A DNA stretch of 64,000 nucleotides, taken from positions 3,286,001-3,350,000 of the forward strand of contig OY540815.1 in NCBI GenBank assembly GCA_961205875.1. Direction: 5' to 3'. Below are positions 34,959-47,149 of the stretch, piece by piece. Under the pieces are notes generated by a model. The model was not told the DNA's origin. It saw only the letters and a list, made by a program, of their open reading frames with translations, and ran no database searches. This DNA comes from Sialis fuliginosa (Eukaryota > Arthropoda > Insecta > Megaloptera > Sialidae). The translations under genes were made by a program, and so were the position numbers. How positions within the stretch are numbered: position 1 is the stretch's first letter; each line of letters opens with the position of its first letter.

Positions 34959-37124
34959 TTTATAATTTATAAAAATGTTGACTATGAATAAAATAATTAT
35001 AATAATTATAAATTAATAATACATGCATACCAAAGGCAGATAATTGTAAAATTGATTTTTTGGGTGCATTTATCGAGGCCTTATTATCGGGAACGTTTAT
35101 AACGTAATGTAACGTATTGTAAATGTTTGGAAGTTTTTGATAGTTTTTAAAATTTTGGTCTCTGTAACTGTTTGTTAATAAAAACTACTGAATATATATT
35201 CTAAAATTCAAAACTAATTGATGTAACTATACAAGCATTTAAAATTGAATGATAAGTACAAGTACGTATTAAGAACAATTTATATTTAATAATTCTTAAT
35301 AAAAATTAATACAAAAATTCATATTAGTTACGTTGTTAACCAAATTAAACCATTTGGTGCCTATGTTCTTAGATCAACCAGTTACGCTGGCATTCACATG
35401 AAGGCGAACCAGCCGATCAATTCCAGTTATAATACCTACATTCATAATTTTATAAATATCAATTTCAATTCGTGCTCATATTTTTAAAATTTCTATAAGT
35501 ATTCCTATCACATTTAGTTTCCAACTTTTGAAAACAAATTTAAAAAGCGTAAATTTAGATTACGCCAGCTGTAAAAAGAACACCTCACAAATTGTGCTAT
35601 GAAACTTTTTTATCCTTTTGAATATGATTCAATGCGTAGAAAAAAACATTACTCTATAATAAAACATTTCAAATCAATTTTTATTCAAATATATCGTATA
35701 TAGTTTTACTGCTATTTTGTCTATAGGATACGGAATTTTATCCGTCAATAAGGTTGTATTTTTTAGAATATGGGCAGTAAAAATAACTTCTCGATATTCC
35801 ATAAATATTTTAACAACTAATAAAACTAAAAATGTTGATTTTTCCAATACAACATACCTATCAAGTTTTTCTATAAATATTTGCTAACAATGTTTTATTT
35901 TTATCTGAAATAACTTTCTCTAATTGATATCAATGTTTTCTTAACACCGATCATTATTTTTCTTGTGCAGTAAAAGTAAATTGTCTGAGATAATGAAAAT
36001 TCAATAAAGGATAATGATTTTCTTGCATTTAGTATTTCAATTTCATTACATGTATAATGTATACAGTGTATTCCACGTTGATTAAACCATAGGTGAATAA
36101 GAAGTGTTGTAGTAGCTTTTGAATACAATAACAATGTATGATTGATGTATTTTGAAATGCCGCCTCGAAACAAACAGGTAAATTTGTTAATAGTGTTTTG
36201 TTTTCAACTTCAATACCTAACAAATAATTTGCCCTGGTCGGCACAAGACTATTTTATACATGATACAGAAGAAATTACATAAGTTAACATTTTCTACTAA
36301 GAAATTGAATATAAACTACATTACATTAATTGTTGTTTTTGTTAATGTTTGAGATATATTTTTATTCTATTCTGTGATTTTATTTCAAACGTTTTTATTA
36401 TAAATCGTTGTAATAATTTTTCTGTTTAAAAAAATGTTTTGTTAGTGGCTTCTTGTTTATTTGATATTTCAACAGTTTAACACGTATATACTATATTATT
36501 ATTTCTATACATCTATTTAATTGACAGTTGTAATAATAAATACTTTTATTTTCAATTAAATGCTTTTTATATTTCATAAAAACTAAAATTATTATTTGTT
36601 GGTCAATTCATAAAAGATACAATAAATAATAGGATATAAATTATAGAAAATAACGTTCTCTACAACTTTTATTATAAACATTTTTTTCTATTATGAACCA
36701 TTTGAAATAAAATTTAAAAAAAAGATTTCCTTACACATTTTTTTTTTTAAATATGGTTAAAACAAAAATTATGGATAGTAATTTTCTCAATAACGTATCT
36801 GAAACATTTTTTTTAAATACAAATTTAAAAATTGACATCAGTGAACATCCGTTTCCGGTTTAGTGATGGTTTAACAATAGGAAGTGCACATCTACAGTAT
36901 ACAAGAATCTTAAGTATGAAATTTCATGTCTGTAAGTCTCACCGTTTTGGCTCTAGAGCGTTCACAGACACACACAGACGTCATTGAGACATCGTATGTG
37001 ATTCAAGGATTCTCAATACGTGTAATTCCGTTAAAATCTTTAGTTCGAATTTTTTCATGATCACTATATAGTACTTTGTTATACAGTACATTTTATGTAT
37101 GTATAAAAAAGTAAAAATATCTAC
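34959..37124. other. About 2.1 kb of low-copy AT-rich DNA, no gene recognised
   Basis: This is the longest stretch I could not assign to a repeat. Overlapping reverse frames at 35901-36173 and 36029-36244 have no recognisable motif. The segment 35340-35430 is less AT-rich. 36890-37020 (AAGTCTCACCGTTTTGGCTC, CAGACACACACAGACG) looks like a repeat fragment. No promoter, tRNA or splice-bounded exon could be supported. Confidence 0.4.
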
Positions 37125-37745
37125 CAAGTAAATTCACAGTGTTTCCTCGTGCTAAATTCATCAAAGGTTAATCATTGAACAATTTAAATAAAAACTGATA
37201 AAGTATTCAGTTGAACTGCCTGCTATTGGTTATCAATTTAATTTTCATACAATTTTATCAAAACATATTTATTCGACATTTTTTTTAACACGCGTCTAGT
37301 TATTTTTTCATATATTTTTATTAATTTTTTAACAATTTCAATCTAACTTTAAATTTTTCTGCTATGCAAACATCAAAATGACATACTATTTCAAGGTAAA
37401 TAGCGGTTGTAAAAAACAAATAACCATTTTTTAAAGCAAATTGAGATGCATCTCTGTAAGGGAATACTTTACAACAAACGTTGTGGTGACCTATATTATA
37501 GAAAATTGAATGCTCTACAAAAAAGATTCTATAATATAGGTATATCTTTCTTGAAATATCTTAAAAAATAAATAATTTGGGGTGTATCCCTTACCCTTAC
37601 ACACGATTTTAATAGTTTTGAATTGGGACTGTCCTCAAGGCAGAGCTAACCAATCAACCAAATTTCATTAATATAGGTTCAGTGGTTCATGAGTTATACG
37701 TGTAGCAAGAATTCAGGGGACAGACAGACACGGAACTATGTGTTT
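37125..37745 (-). repeat. Family A copy, reverse orientation
   Basis: It begins with CTACCAAGTAAATTCACAG (reverse of the family end) and contains the reversed ACAACAAACGTTGTGGTGAC block and CACGTATAACTCATGAACCA complement. A short AGACAGACA tract (37722) corresponds to the GTCY region. Confidence 0.75.
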
Positions 37746-38486
37746 TCTTTGAATACACTATATTCCAATTTTCAGTATACCTAACTAAAATGTTTAAAAC
37801 TGCTCTCTTATGAGATCTTAAAGAAAACAATACCGCCCCCTTCACATTTGAATAAATAATTCAATTAATATTTTCTGACATGATTTTCCCATTTCGTTCT
37901 GTTGACTGATTTGAAATTTTTCATTTGAATTTTTTTATTACCAATAATATTTGCATAATTTAAACTTACAGACATAGCGAATAACAGATATTTTAATGCA
38001 AGATATTGATACCATTTTCATAAATATTAAATAATATGTATTTTCCATTCAATATAATATTGTATTTGCGTAGTTAGCTAGTGAAAAATGAAAATAGTTT
38101 TAAATGAATTTTAGATTTAAATACACATATTTACATATGTATATTATGTATACTATTAAAATGTAGATTTTAGCAACGGAATATATTGGAATAATATTTG
38201 TTATTTTTATTTTGAAAATATCAAGCTTGGTCGAAAACTATTATAATTATATAACTAGTATAGTTTAATATTAAAATTCCAGTAAAAATAAAAAAATAAA
38301 TTTTCAGCTATCACAAAATGTTCAGTTTTGTATGACTAAAGCTAATAAAAACGCGGGGCTTTTTCTTTCTGAAACCCATAATTAGTCTCTTTTTTTATAA
38401 AAACTATACATCATGAAGATGAGCACCCCACGCTTGGTGTTTATGAACTCGAGAACGTCTCGGTCTACAATGTTTTTACGGGTATA
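37746..38486. other. AT-rich, no gene
   Basis: Nothing supported beyond short A/T-rich words. Confidence 0.4.
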
Positions 38487-39389
38487 GGAAAGTTCACCGT
38501 CTGGAAAATTCACCGCCGGAAAGTTCACCGCCGGTAAATCCACCGCCGAATAAAAAGATAAAAATATATATAATTAATGTAACTTATTTATTAGATTAGA
38601 CTGTTCTCAACAATGTGCAATATACATATTTGAGGATATTTCATAAACAATTAAGCCACATGTTTTCAGATTGAATTATTTAATTGAACATAAAGTGAGC
38701 CAGGCGAACTTGATTTAGAGAATAGCGCGATTTTTAAAATTCGTATTAAAAATTTCTTAATTTATTTATGTGTTTTTTTCTTATTTTATTTCTGTTTTGT
38801 ATGCAAGTCATAAATATTCAACGACAGTAAAAATATTAATATCAGTTCTGAAATACGACAATTACAATTTTAATTTCTAATTTCATACCTAACGATAATA
38901 ATATTTTAATTGATGTTCTAACCTAACCTAACTTAAACTAACCTACCGGAACCAAGGACAGTTAAAATATTATTATCAGTTTTGAAATACGACAATTTCA
39001 ATTATAAATTCGAATTTCATACCTAATTAAATAATATTTAAATTGATGTCCTAACCTTATCAAACCTAAATTAACCTACGGAACCAAGTACAGTTATTCA
39101 ATTCTGAAATACAATTACAATTTAAAATTTGAATCGATTTTAAATTCTCTAAATAAAGTTCGTCTCGCCCACTTTTTGTATTTATGTTGCATGTGTGCAG
39201 TTCAACCAAATAATTCAATCTGAAAGCATGTGGCTTTAATTTTTTTATAAAATATCCTCAAATATGTAATTGCACATTGTTGAGAGCAGTCTAATCTAAT
39301 AAATTAATTAAATTATTAATATTTTTTTATTTGGCGGTGAATTTACCGGCGGTGAAATTTCCTAGCGGTGAACTTTCCGGCGGTGAACT
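38487..39389. mobile_element. Inverted-repeat element with CACCGCCGG repeats at both ends
   Basis: The left end has four tandem-like words (TTCACCGTCTGGAAAA, TTCACCGCCGGAAAG, TTCACCGCCGGTAAA, CCACCGCCG); the right end mirrors them (GGCGGTGAATTTACC, GGCGGTGAAATTTCC, CGGTGAACTTTCC, GGCGGTGAAC). Inside, AATGTGCAATATACATATTT / AAATATGTAATTGCACATTG and CACATGTTTTCAGATTG pair too; arms about 230 bp. The core (38815-39165) is a tandem repeat of about 130 bp. The solo end at 12723-12875 is a relative. Superfamily unknown. Confidence 0.7.
38815..39165 (+). repeat. Tandem repeat, about 130-bp unit, 2.5 copies
   Basis: Each unit includes CAGTTCTGAAATACGACAAT, a TTCATACCTAA block and CTAACCTA-rich DNA ending with CGGAACCAAG. 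Copies begin near 38823, 38959 and 39087. Short CCTAA runs (CTAACCTAACCTAACTT at 38919) resemble the telomere motif. Confidence 0.75.
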
Positions 39390-40453
39390 CGGACAAAATA
39401 ATATTAAATTAAAATAAAAATTTCGACATTCAACCTCTGATGGCGGGGATAGACCAGGGGTGGGTTCTTGTATTTTTAACTAACAATAAGATGTGAGATA
39501 TTTACGATTTTGTATAGGTAATGAATAAAAAAAAAAAAGAATAATTTAATATTTCATTAAATTATTCATTCCCGTACGGAGGGTTGTAATTAATTGCATT
39601 CTAATCGGTGAAAAATATACTACGAAAAACGGGATTTAGGGGAAAAAACAATCCCCCATTTCGCATAGTAGCCAAGATATTTACGATTTTGTATATAAAA
39701 TGAATAAAAAGCAAAAAATAAATAAAAAACAAAAATAAAAATATATCTCAAAATATTATTTATACTGCCAACATAAAAAAAAAAGTGATCGAACCGCGGC
39801 AAGTCCGCTAATACATAATATATAAAGGGGAATTTATATTTTTATCTTGCCATTTCGTAGAAATTTGATAATATGCCTTATTTTATAATAATTCTTTTGT
39901 TGTATGGATCGATAATACTTTGGTATTTTGTTGAAAATTTTGTTAATACATTAAAAATGTTAAAGGAGGGTGCATTTAATCAAAACAAAACAAAGTTTTT
40001 TCGGTTCTGTCGTAATATGAATAGGAGAGCGAATATTTACATGTATATGAAATTTCAGTGATTTCCATATGTGCCGTTGTAAAATTTTACACCCTATATA
40101 ATTTTATATGTTTGAATGAATAGGTTTAATTATGTTCTGTAATTGTATTTAATATTTTCTTAAATTAAAAAAATTGCTTCTACATTTTATTTCATTACGA
40201 GAAATGAAAAATGAAACGTATCTTAATTTAAATAATAATTCTATTAACGTTCATCTCGATCTCTTATTGAATTAGTTTCATTTACAGAAATTTTATTTTT
40301 ATTAGCATTTCAATTATCTTAATTAGCTTAGTTAAAATATCAAATTAAAAATATTATTTTTTTACACACACTTGCTATATATAGGTACATATTCAAACAC
40401 CAATTTTTAGCTACTAGAGCAAGTACTCATACCTACGCAAAATTTGACGTAGT
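39390..40453. other. AT-rich, no gene
   Basis: 39485-39530 and 39668-39715 share AAGATATTTACGATTTTGTAT, also near 11011, so a dispersed repeat fragment is present. Short frames at 39620-39802 and 39873-40061 have no motif. Confidence 0.4.
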
Positions 40454-40560
40454 ATTTTAGGATTCCATAGAAAACTACGAACACTTATCGTTTCGCTCTG
40501 TCCGTCCGTCTGTCTGTCTCTATAAATTTTATACTGATGAACCCAAAAACAGAAATGATA
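40454..40560 (+). repeat. Family B start fragment
   Basis: GGATTCCATAGAAAACTACG, TTTCGCTCTGTCCGTCCGTC and a TCTG run match the beginning of family B at 44478. It is followed by an unrelated block with CCGGAATGC and TTCCGG words (40565-40612). Confidence 0.6.
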
Positions 40561-40908
40561 ATGAATCGGAATTCCGGCCGGAATGCACGATTTTATTCCG
40601 GTTCCGACCGAAATTTTTAAATTTTATTACTGCTTTCTACTAATAAATTCATAAATAATATACATTATTTTTGTTTAAAAAATCAAACATAGCTAAATAT
40701 TATAATTATGATATAACATTTTTATAGCAAAAATTTTAATTGAAATAATCATTTCATAACACAAATGTAGGTTTTTAACATTTTGTGCAACAAAAGTATG
40801 ATTGTAATTATAACATTGCTTGACCTTAAAAAATAAGAAAATATTTTTATAATAATATATTAACAAAAATGCCATTAAATGTGTAATACGGACATTGAAC
40901 TGTTTAAT

Positions 40909-41717
40909 TATACAGGGTGAGTCATATCAGGAAAAACAATCTTGAACAGTTGATCAAGAAAAATATTTTCAAGAAAAGAAGTTCATATAACAAAATGAAC
41001 ATATATCCGTATATTCTTCGCGAGGGAACTACAGGCTCTCAAATATTTTGTCTAAAATTAGTTTTTATTTAATGTTTTGAGAACCCATTGTGATACAGTT
41101 ATGAAATTTTATAATCGGTTTAGTATTAAACACGTATTAATACTAAACCGATTATAAAAAGAAAGATCGAGTGAAAATTTTGAAATAGGAGAACAATTTT
41201 TCTTTAAGAAATGATCGCAGAGCTTTTCGAATTTTCGATAATAAATAAACAAAGATACAACGAATTTTATTCATTATTGAATAAAAATCATAATTGCCAT
41301 TGAAAATAAATATTTTTGTTAGTCGAGGCGTCGCGTCAGCCAAAACCACAACAATCACTCGAGTGCAATATTATAAAAGTCAAGTAAGCATTGGAAAAAA
41401 GAATGTTAAAATTTTTTATATTTATTAAAATTCGTTGCTTATTTTGTTAATGTATAACAGCAATGCTGGCTTTAGGTAGGGAGGCTGGGCGACTGCTCGG
41501 GGTGCCAATTCAGAAGGGGCGGCGGACAGCCACATGGAGACAAACTTTACTTGAATTCTGGTAGATTTTTTTTATGAAAAAAATAAAGAACAAAAAAAAA
41601 CTAGATATAACTCAAATGACCCACTGCCCGGACTGGCCACATACATCCCTGGTCTAAATAATCATTGTTTGATACTATTATTTAATACTAAACCGGGTAT
41701 CAAATCAAGTACTGTAT
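40909..41717. mobile_element. TACAGGGTGA foldback, broken by GC-rich insertion
   Basis: The left arm starts TACAGGGTGAGTCATATCAG and contains TTCTTCGCGAGGGAAC and GAGAACCCATTGTGATACAG, homologous to 62030-62280. The inner right arm (GGTCTAAATAATCATTGTTT to GTACTGTATCAC, 41652-41717) is present, but the expected AATGGGTTCTC is replaced by a GC-rich block at 41718. A hAT-like end (GGCTTTAGGTAGGGAGGC, 41468) lies inside. Confidence 0.55.
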
Positions 41718-42120
41718 CACGCATACGACGACGATCCACCACGGCCGCCTACCTGGTCTGTCCAGGACACGTCGCCAGCCCGATTCGCCCCGGACGCTAC
41801 CTCCAGGTCCACCCTCGGACGTCGCGTCCTGACCCACTCACCACGCTGACGCCTCCGCCGTCGCTCACGCCGCCCAGGCTTTCGCGGTCTCCTACGTTGT
41901 GACCCATAACTCCGACGCCTACGCCATCGCCCACGCCACCCAGGCATCCACCGTCACCCACCACACGACGACCTGCCGTCGCCATCTCGCTGAGGCTTAC
42001 ACGGTCTCGACTGCATCTTGGACGCCGAAGCCGTCAACTACGCTACGTTAATATAATATACAATATACTGTCTAATATCATTGTATATTCATATGATTCT
42101 TATTGTTAAAAATAAATTTA
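41700..42120 (+). pseudogene. GC-rich frameshifted coding relic with AATAAA and A-rich tail
   Basis: In a genome of very low G+C this block is mostly G+C to about 42045. Two adjoining plus-strand frames have C/G at most third codon positions: first YLVCPGHVASPIRPGRYLQ (about 41748-41830), then after a shift 41833-42051, with DASAVAHAAQA and, 22 codons later, DAYAIAHATQA (in-frame 66-bp repeat at 41848 and 41914). A stop at 42049-42051 is followed by AATAAA (42111-42116) and an A-rich run, as at an mRNA 3' end. The protein is not recognised. It could be a retroposed gene piece, a retrotransposon 3' end, or transferred DNA. Confidence 0.45.
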
Positions 42121-43430
42121 AAAAAATATATATAATTTGTCTCTCTCTCACAATATCCGTATCAAGCTATCGGAAAATATACTATTACCAATAGCTGAAA
42201 GGGTCAGGAGGCACAGAGTATGCCAAAATGCTAAAGTCAGCGGCTTGGTCAACGACGTGACGGCGTGTTTTTGTATCCTGAACTAGTAATATTTTATTGA
42301 AAACCTAAATAATTTTTTTATCGTTGTCGCAATGTGACGGGCACACGTAAAACGATCGGCGGGCACCTACGTATTAATTAATATTTAAAATTGTTAGGGT
42401 GATTTTCACTCCATCAATAGCTGTTTAGGCACATACAAAAAATAAATATCCATTAAGATAAATTGAACTACAATTAAATTATCAAAATTAGCGAGATAAT
42501 ACTAGCAACGTTTACTTTTTATACGATAATAGTTACAAAATTTTGAATATTTCCAAAACCCCTAATCCGATAGGCACCAAAATCAATAGGTCTGGAGTAC
42601 TCACTGAGACAAACATTTTCCCAAAAAGAATTGAAATCGGTGCTTTTTGACAGTAGTTATCGTGAACGAAAGAAAATTCTACATCCAGATACACAGACAC
42701 ACGCACAGCCATCATGCGGAAAACAACTTTTCTTTACATTTTGATGTTAGTACAATCAGAATCTGTCATTATCTCGGACACCATTTTTCGACGGTATTAC
42801 AATATTTCCATTTCCTTCGGAACAAGGAAATGAAATAAACTCGCTATAATAATTTGTTTAGATTCTGTTAAATTAAAAATTTTGAATTTTTTTATTGAGA
42901 TCACAAAGCTTTTCGTATCTTCGATATGACGAGGAAGTAATAAACGTTGCGGAATTCGTAAAAAAACTTTTAGAAAAATATACACATAAAATTTTTAGTT
43001 CAAGTCACTAAGAAACCACAGTTTCTACGTTTTTCCAGTTATAATGAAATAGGTAGTTCATGTTTCAATTAATAATAACACAATTAACCACTTATCGATT
43101 TTGGCTATCTCTTACGGCTTCTACCTCCACTCGATTAATTTAGTAACTGAATTTTAAACTTAATTATGACTCAATTAACATGTGATCAAAAGTTAACTCT
43201 ACATAATGATATTAAATAACAAAATTGTTCTCTGAAGTAAATTAAATATAATTTTCGGGCATTGAAATAAAAAGTTTAGTATTTTTTTCTGTTTAAGATC
43301 ATATATATTTAATTGTTATTGTATTATTATAAATTATTACTTATCATAATAATAAACCCGACTTGAATTTTTCATGGGGGTAACCTAAAGTCGCATGGAG
43401 TTCTTAGAAGGTAACGATGGGTATGCTAAT
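42121..43430. other. No gene; repeat fragments
   Basis: 42640-42840 contains ACACAGACACACGCACAGCC and flanking words like a dispersed repeat (compare 36950-37000). 42893-42945 is the reverse of the family A start (TTTTCGTATCTTCGATATG then ACGAGGAAG). Opposed short frames at 42533-42985 are overlapping shadows. Confidence 0.45.
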
Positions 43431-44054
43431 TAGTAGACTTGGACATTTTAGTTCATGACAGAGAGCGCTCCCTATAGTTCAGTGGTCTTTAATGAACTAG
43501 TTCGTTCTTCTAGTTCTTTTAGTTCATAGAATTTTTTTCAGGACTATACGATGACAATTTATTGATTTAGATATATTGGATTGTTGGATTTTTAATGTAT
43601 AATTAAATTGTTTAATTAGTAATTTTATTATTTTATACTACTATTTTTTTCATCAAACTATAGAAATGCAAAATGCTGCAATTTTCAATTCGTTATTAAT
43701 TTATGGACAAGATCGATATTTTTAAACAAAATATTAAAATTTTATTAAAATCTGTGATATTCCTTTTTTTGATTGTCATAAAATAATATAAAAATCATAT
43801 GCTTTTGACAGACATATTCGTGTGACCTAAAAAAATTCAATATAATCTATCTTTAGTAAAATAAATTCAAAATTGGTAATAAAGTATTGAAAACGTCAAT
43901 TATTAAACATAAAAATCGTACAATCTCATTTTTAGAACAGTGTATCGGGAACTATTGAACTAAAAGAGCGGAGCGCATACGAACTAGTTCCTCTAGTTCT
44001 CGTGTGGGAGCGCTCTTTTGAACTAGTTCGTTCATGAATTACACAAGTCTACTA
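43431..44054. mobile_element. TIR element, 624 bp, TAGTAGACTTG ends
   Basis: Termini TAGTAGACTTG and CAAGTCTACTA are perfect inverted repeats; inside them GAGAGCGCTCC pairs with GGAGCGCTC and GAACTAGTTCGTTC words occur on both sides. An internal CAGTGGTCTTTAATGAAC (43480) looks like a hAT-type start. The flanking duplication is ambiguous (AATT on both sides). Confidence 0.7.
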
Positions 44055-44092
44055 ATTCAAATTATTACTTTTCAAAATCATCTATGTAAGGG

Positions 44093-45090
44093 ATATGAGA
44101 GACATCCTAAAATATTTATTTTTTGTAGAGCATTCAGTTTCCTATAATACATATATGTCTACAATGTTTGTTGTAAAATAATCCCTTACAATGATTGATC
44201 TCAATTTGCTCTAAAAAATCGTCATTTTTTTTAAATTTCTATTTATTGTGACATATTAAATGTCATTTTGCGTTTGTATAGCAGAAACATTTTATTTAGA
44301 TTTAGACTGAAATTGTAAAAAATTAAAAAATATACATACAAAAAAATTAAATGGTTAACCAATGGCAGTTCATGGAAATTCTTTATCAGTGTTTATTAAA
44401 ATTGTTCAATAAATTAATTAACTACCTTTGGTGAATTTAGCACGAGGAAGTACTGTGCATTTACTTAGTAGATGTTTTTAAGGTTCCGTGGAAAACTAGG
44501 AACCCTTCTAGTTTCGCTCTGTCCGTCCGTCCGTCTTTATAAATATAAATTTTATACCGATTAACTCAATCGTTCCCGAGATTTTTGTTTGATACCGATA
44601 TTACTGATTTTTCTGTCATCAATTCATTAAAATAATCTTACATTAAACGCAAAATCTTAACAAAAGCGCTGTGTTACATATGTATGTATGTATATGTAAC
44701 GCTAGGCACGATTGAATTAAGATGTTTGGTGCACGGACGTAGATTGATAACCCAAAAACAGATGTGATGAGATTTTTGAAAAAAAAAATATTTTTTTTCA
44801 TTTATCCCACTAGATAGGTCTTCTAAAATGTAACAAAAAACGTCGAATGACTTTTTGATTTTAACCCTTCAGTCACGATAAATTTGCTTTTCAATGTGGT
44901 CATCAGAAAAAAAATTTGAGAAAATTTCAGAATGTAGTTTGTAATTAGTACTTTCAATGAAAATTATAACGAACATTATAGCAAAAATAGTTTATGAAAC
45001 CTTTTGGAATAACTCTTTTTAAATCGTAGTGAGAATGACTATGGAACCCTATCATGTGCGTGCCCAACACGCACTTGACCGTTTTATTTA
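44093..45090 (+). repeat. Composite family A-B copy with piggyBac-like insertion
   Basis: Family A 3' part (44093-44477) is joined to family B (44478-45090, AGGTTCCGTGGAAAACTAGG to CATGTGCGTGCCCAACACGC) exactly as at 15572/15573. A (CCGT)n tract lies at 44520-44535. One B unit is present and is interrupted at 44571 by a small MITE. Confidence 0.75.
44575..44716. mobile_element. piggyBac-like MITE, 142 bp
   Basis: Flanked on both sides by TTAA (44571-44574, 44717-44720), the diagnostic piggyBac target. Termini CTCAATCGTTCC and GGCACGATTGAA are imperfect inverted repeats. The related family B copy has the uninterrupted site GCCGATTAAGATG at 59764-59776, a true empty site. A related end (CACGATTGGG-TTAA) is at 20658-20671. 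Confidence 0.85.
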
Positions 45091-45503
45091 AATAATAAAT
45101 AATTATTCATTATTTTGTATTTTTTACCTTACATAAGATTTTTGTTCCCCCCCACTCCCTTTGTCAGGAAAAGTAACAAAAAAATCACCCCCCTCCCCAC
45201 GCCCTAAGCCTGCGTACATTATACTCAAACGCCCCCATATACATATTTAATAATCAAGGTAAAAAACAGGACTGAAAAGAACAAACAAAAACGTCCGATA
45301 TCATTTTTATATCAAACAATACGCAAATCTTATGAGACGTCCATTTCTTGTATCAGTCTACTGGTTATTTACTTTTCAAATCATCATATCCTCTAGAGAA
45401 ATAGCGAAAACACACAAAATGCTTAAAGATGTTATCTCACTCAACCTTAGACTGGTTTTTCTTGATCGGAAGAGTATACGTTTTATTTTTAAACGATAAG
45501 TAT
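45091..45503. other. No gene
   Basis: AT-rich with a C-rich patch (45146-45205, CCCCCCCACTCCC and ACCCCCCTCCCC words), probably hAT-type subterminal debris. The 114-codon frame at 45429-45773 crosses into the next element and is rejected. Confidence 0.4.
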
Positions 45504-46485
45504 CAGTGCCGGATTAACAATGTATGTAGCAGGAGTAGCAAATGCTACGGGCCTCTGAGGGCCCCGCGACTTTGCGGAAAAATATCTCTTATTGGACTTA
45601 CTATTTACTGTCCAATGGATTTCCGATCTCGATTCGATTTAATCGAAAAATTGATTTTTGAATTTCCGATCTTTGATTTTTTTAAATCGATTTTTCTAAA
45701 TTTGCTCAAATCAAATCAAGAAAATTTTGTTTGTAAAAGTGGTGTTTTATTATACACTCCTCAAAAAAATTAAGGAATAATTTTAAAAAAGGCAAAACAA
45801 AAAATTCGAATTTTCAAACAGTTATATATCCGCGAAAATTAATAAGATTTGCGTGTTCCAAAGCTCATTCAAAAGCTTGCACTTTTTAATTTTTGAATAA
45901 AAATTTCAATAAATTTTATCATCCTTTTCCGTTCTTTGCCAAGGGTTAAAAGAGTTCAAGAAAATATCCTTTAATTTTTTATTAACGGATCAATTTTTTA
46001 AAGGATTGTATATTCTAAATCAAGTCAGTCTGCGGTGTAGTTAGGAGGTGGGTAGGGGGGCGAGAAGTCCGATTCGGGTGACACCCTGAAGGGGTGACAC
46101 CTGTCTTATTTGTTAAAAAATAAAGCCTATTTACCCATAGACATATAGCATCTAATTCGAAAACAAAGCCGTGTCAAAAGAAAGAGATGGAAAATGATTT
46201 GGGATATACTTGTCCTTATTTAGTTAATTCATTTATTTCATTCTTATTAGAAAAAAATGGTGTAACATTTCTTCAAAACAGTGAGAGAGATACGGTGGCG
46301 TTTGGGATATATCTATATCTTTTTCGCTTAATCTGCAAAAAAATCATATTGACTTTTTAGGGGGGAGAGGTTGAAACTATCGATTTACTCCCCGAGTTTC
46401 ACCCCCCCCCCCCCTAGCGATACCACTGCCAAGGGCCTCTTTATAACATTTACTACAGGCCCCGCGCTTGCTTAATCCGGCACTG
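45504..46485. mobile_element. hAT-type element, 982 bp, with a nested end
   Basis: Perfect 14-bp terminal inverted repeats CAGTGCCGGATTAA / TTAATCCGGCACTG, with GGGCCTCTGAGGGCCCCGCG / CAGGCCCCGCGC subterminals, flanked by ATAAGTAT (45496-45503) and ATAGGTAT (46486-46493), an 8-bp duplication with one change. A second hAT-like MITE appears nested (GCGGTGTAGTTAGGAGG near 46031 to CTAGCGATACCACTGC near 46430). ACACTCCTCAAAAAAATTAA (45754) marks a further repeat. Confidence 0.8.
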
Positions 46486-46726
46486 ATAGGTATATAGAAC
46501 AATATAATATGATTATAGATATTACATTATTTTCTATCCAGTAATAATACCATGCAATATCCGTTCGACCTAATTTGTATTTAGTAGATTTAAATTACAT
46601 TTTATTTTCTACCAAGTCACGAAAATTTATGGTATAATTTGTATTTTCTCATAACTGTCTGTTTGTTACCTTTTCACGCTGAACCGATTTTGATGAAATT
46701 TAACAAGGATATAGCTTGCATCCTGA

Positions 46727-47149
46727 GGTCAACGCGCTGGCGTCTCGCCTGGTTTTAAGATTTTGATTTTAATTTTTATTTACAATTATTTTTTATTTTT
46801 TTGTACACATTACCTCTCCCACTTACGTAAAAATCTATAAATTAGACATAAATAAAACATATATTATTATTGACAATGAAAATATTGATATATACGCCAG
46901 TACATAATTATTAATTTGTTTTAAAGTAAATTTAATTTATTATTGACACAACTCATTAGTTTTTAATTAATAAATTGAAAAGTTTTAATAAAAACAAACT
47001 TGAAAGAAACCACAAACATCTATTGTCAATAATAATATATGTTTTATTTATGTCTAATTTATAGATTTTTACGCAAGTGGGAGAGGTAATGTGTAAATAA
47101 AAATTAAAATCAAAATCTTAAAACCAGGCGAGACGCCAGCGCGTTGACC
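46727..47149. mobile_element. Foldback element, 423 bp
   Basis: GGTCAACGCGCTGGCGTCTC and GAGACGCCAGCGCGTTGACC are perfect inverted repeats; pairing continues through AAAATCTATAAATTAGACAT on both arms. The loop is near 46940. No frame. Confidence 0.85.

Noticed and set aside
34959..37124. tRNA, rRNA or promoter in the low-copy stretch
   Set aside because: No tRNA A/B box pair, conserved rRNA core or convincing TATA/initiator combination could be seen.
41717..41985. Minus-strand Arg/Gly-rich frames
   Set aside because: Opposite-strand shadows of the GC-rich block; the plus strand has the C-ending codon pattern.
45429..45773. 114-codon frame
   Set aside because: It crosses the hAT terminus at 45504 and its subterminal repeats, so it cannot be an ancestral gene.
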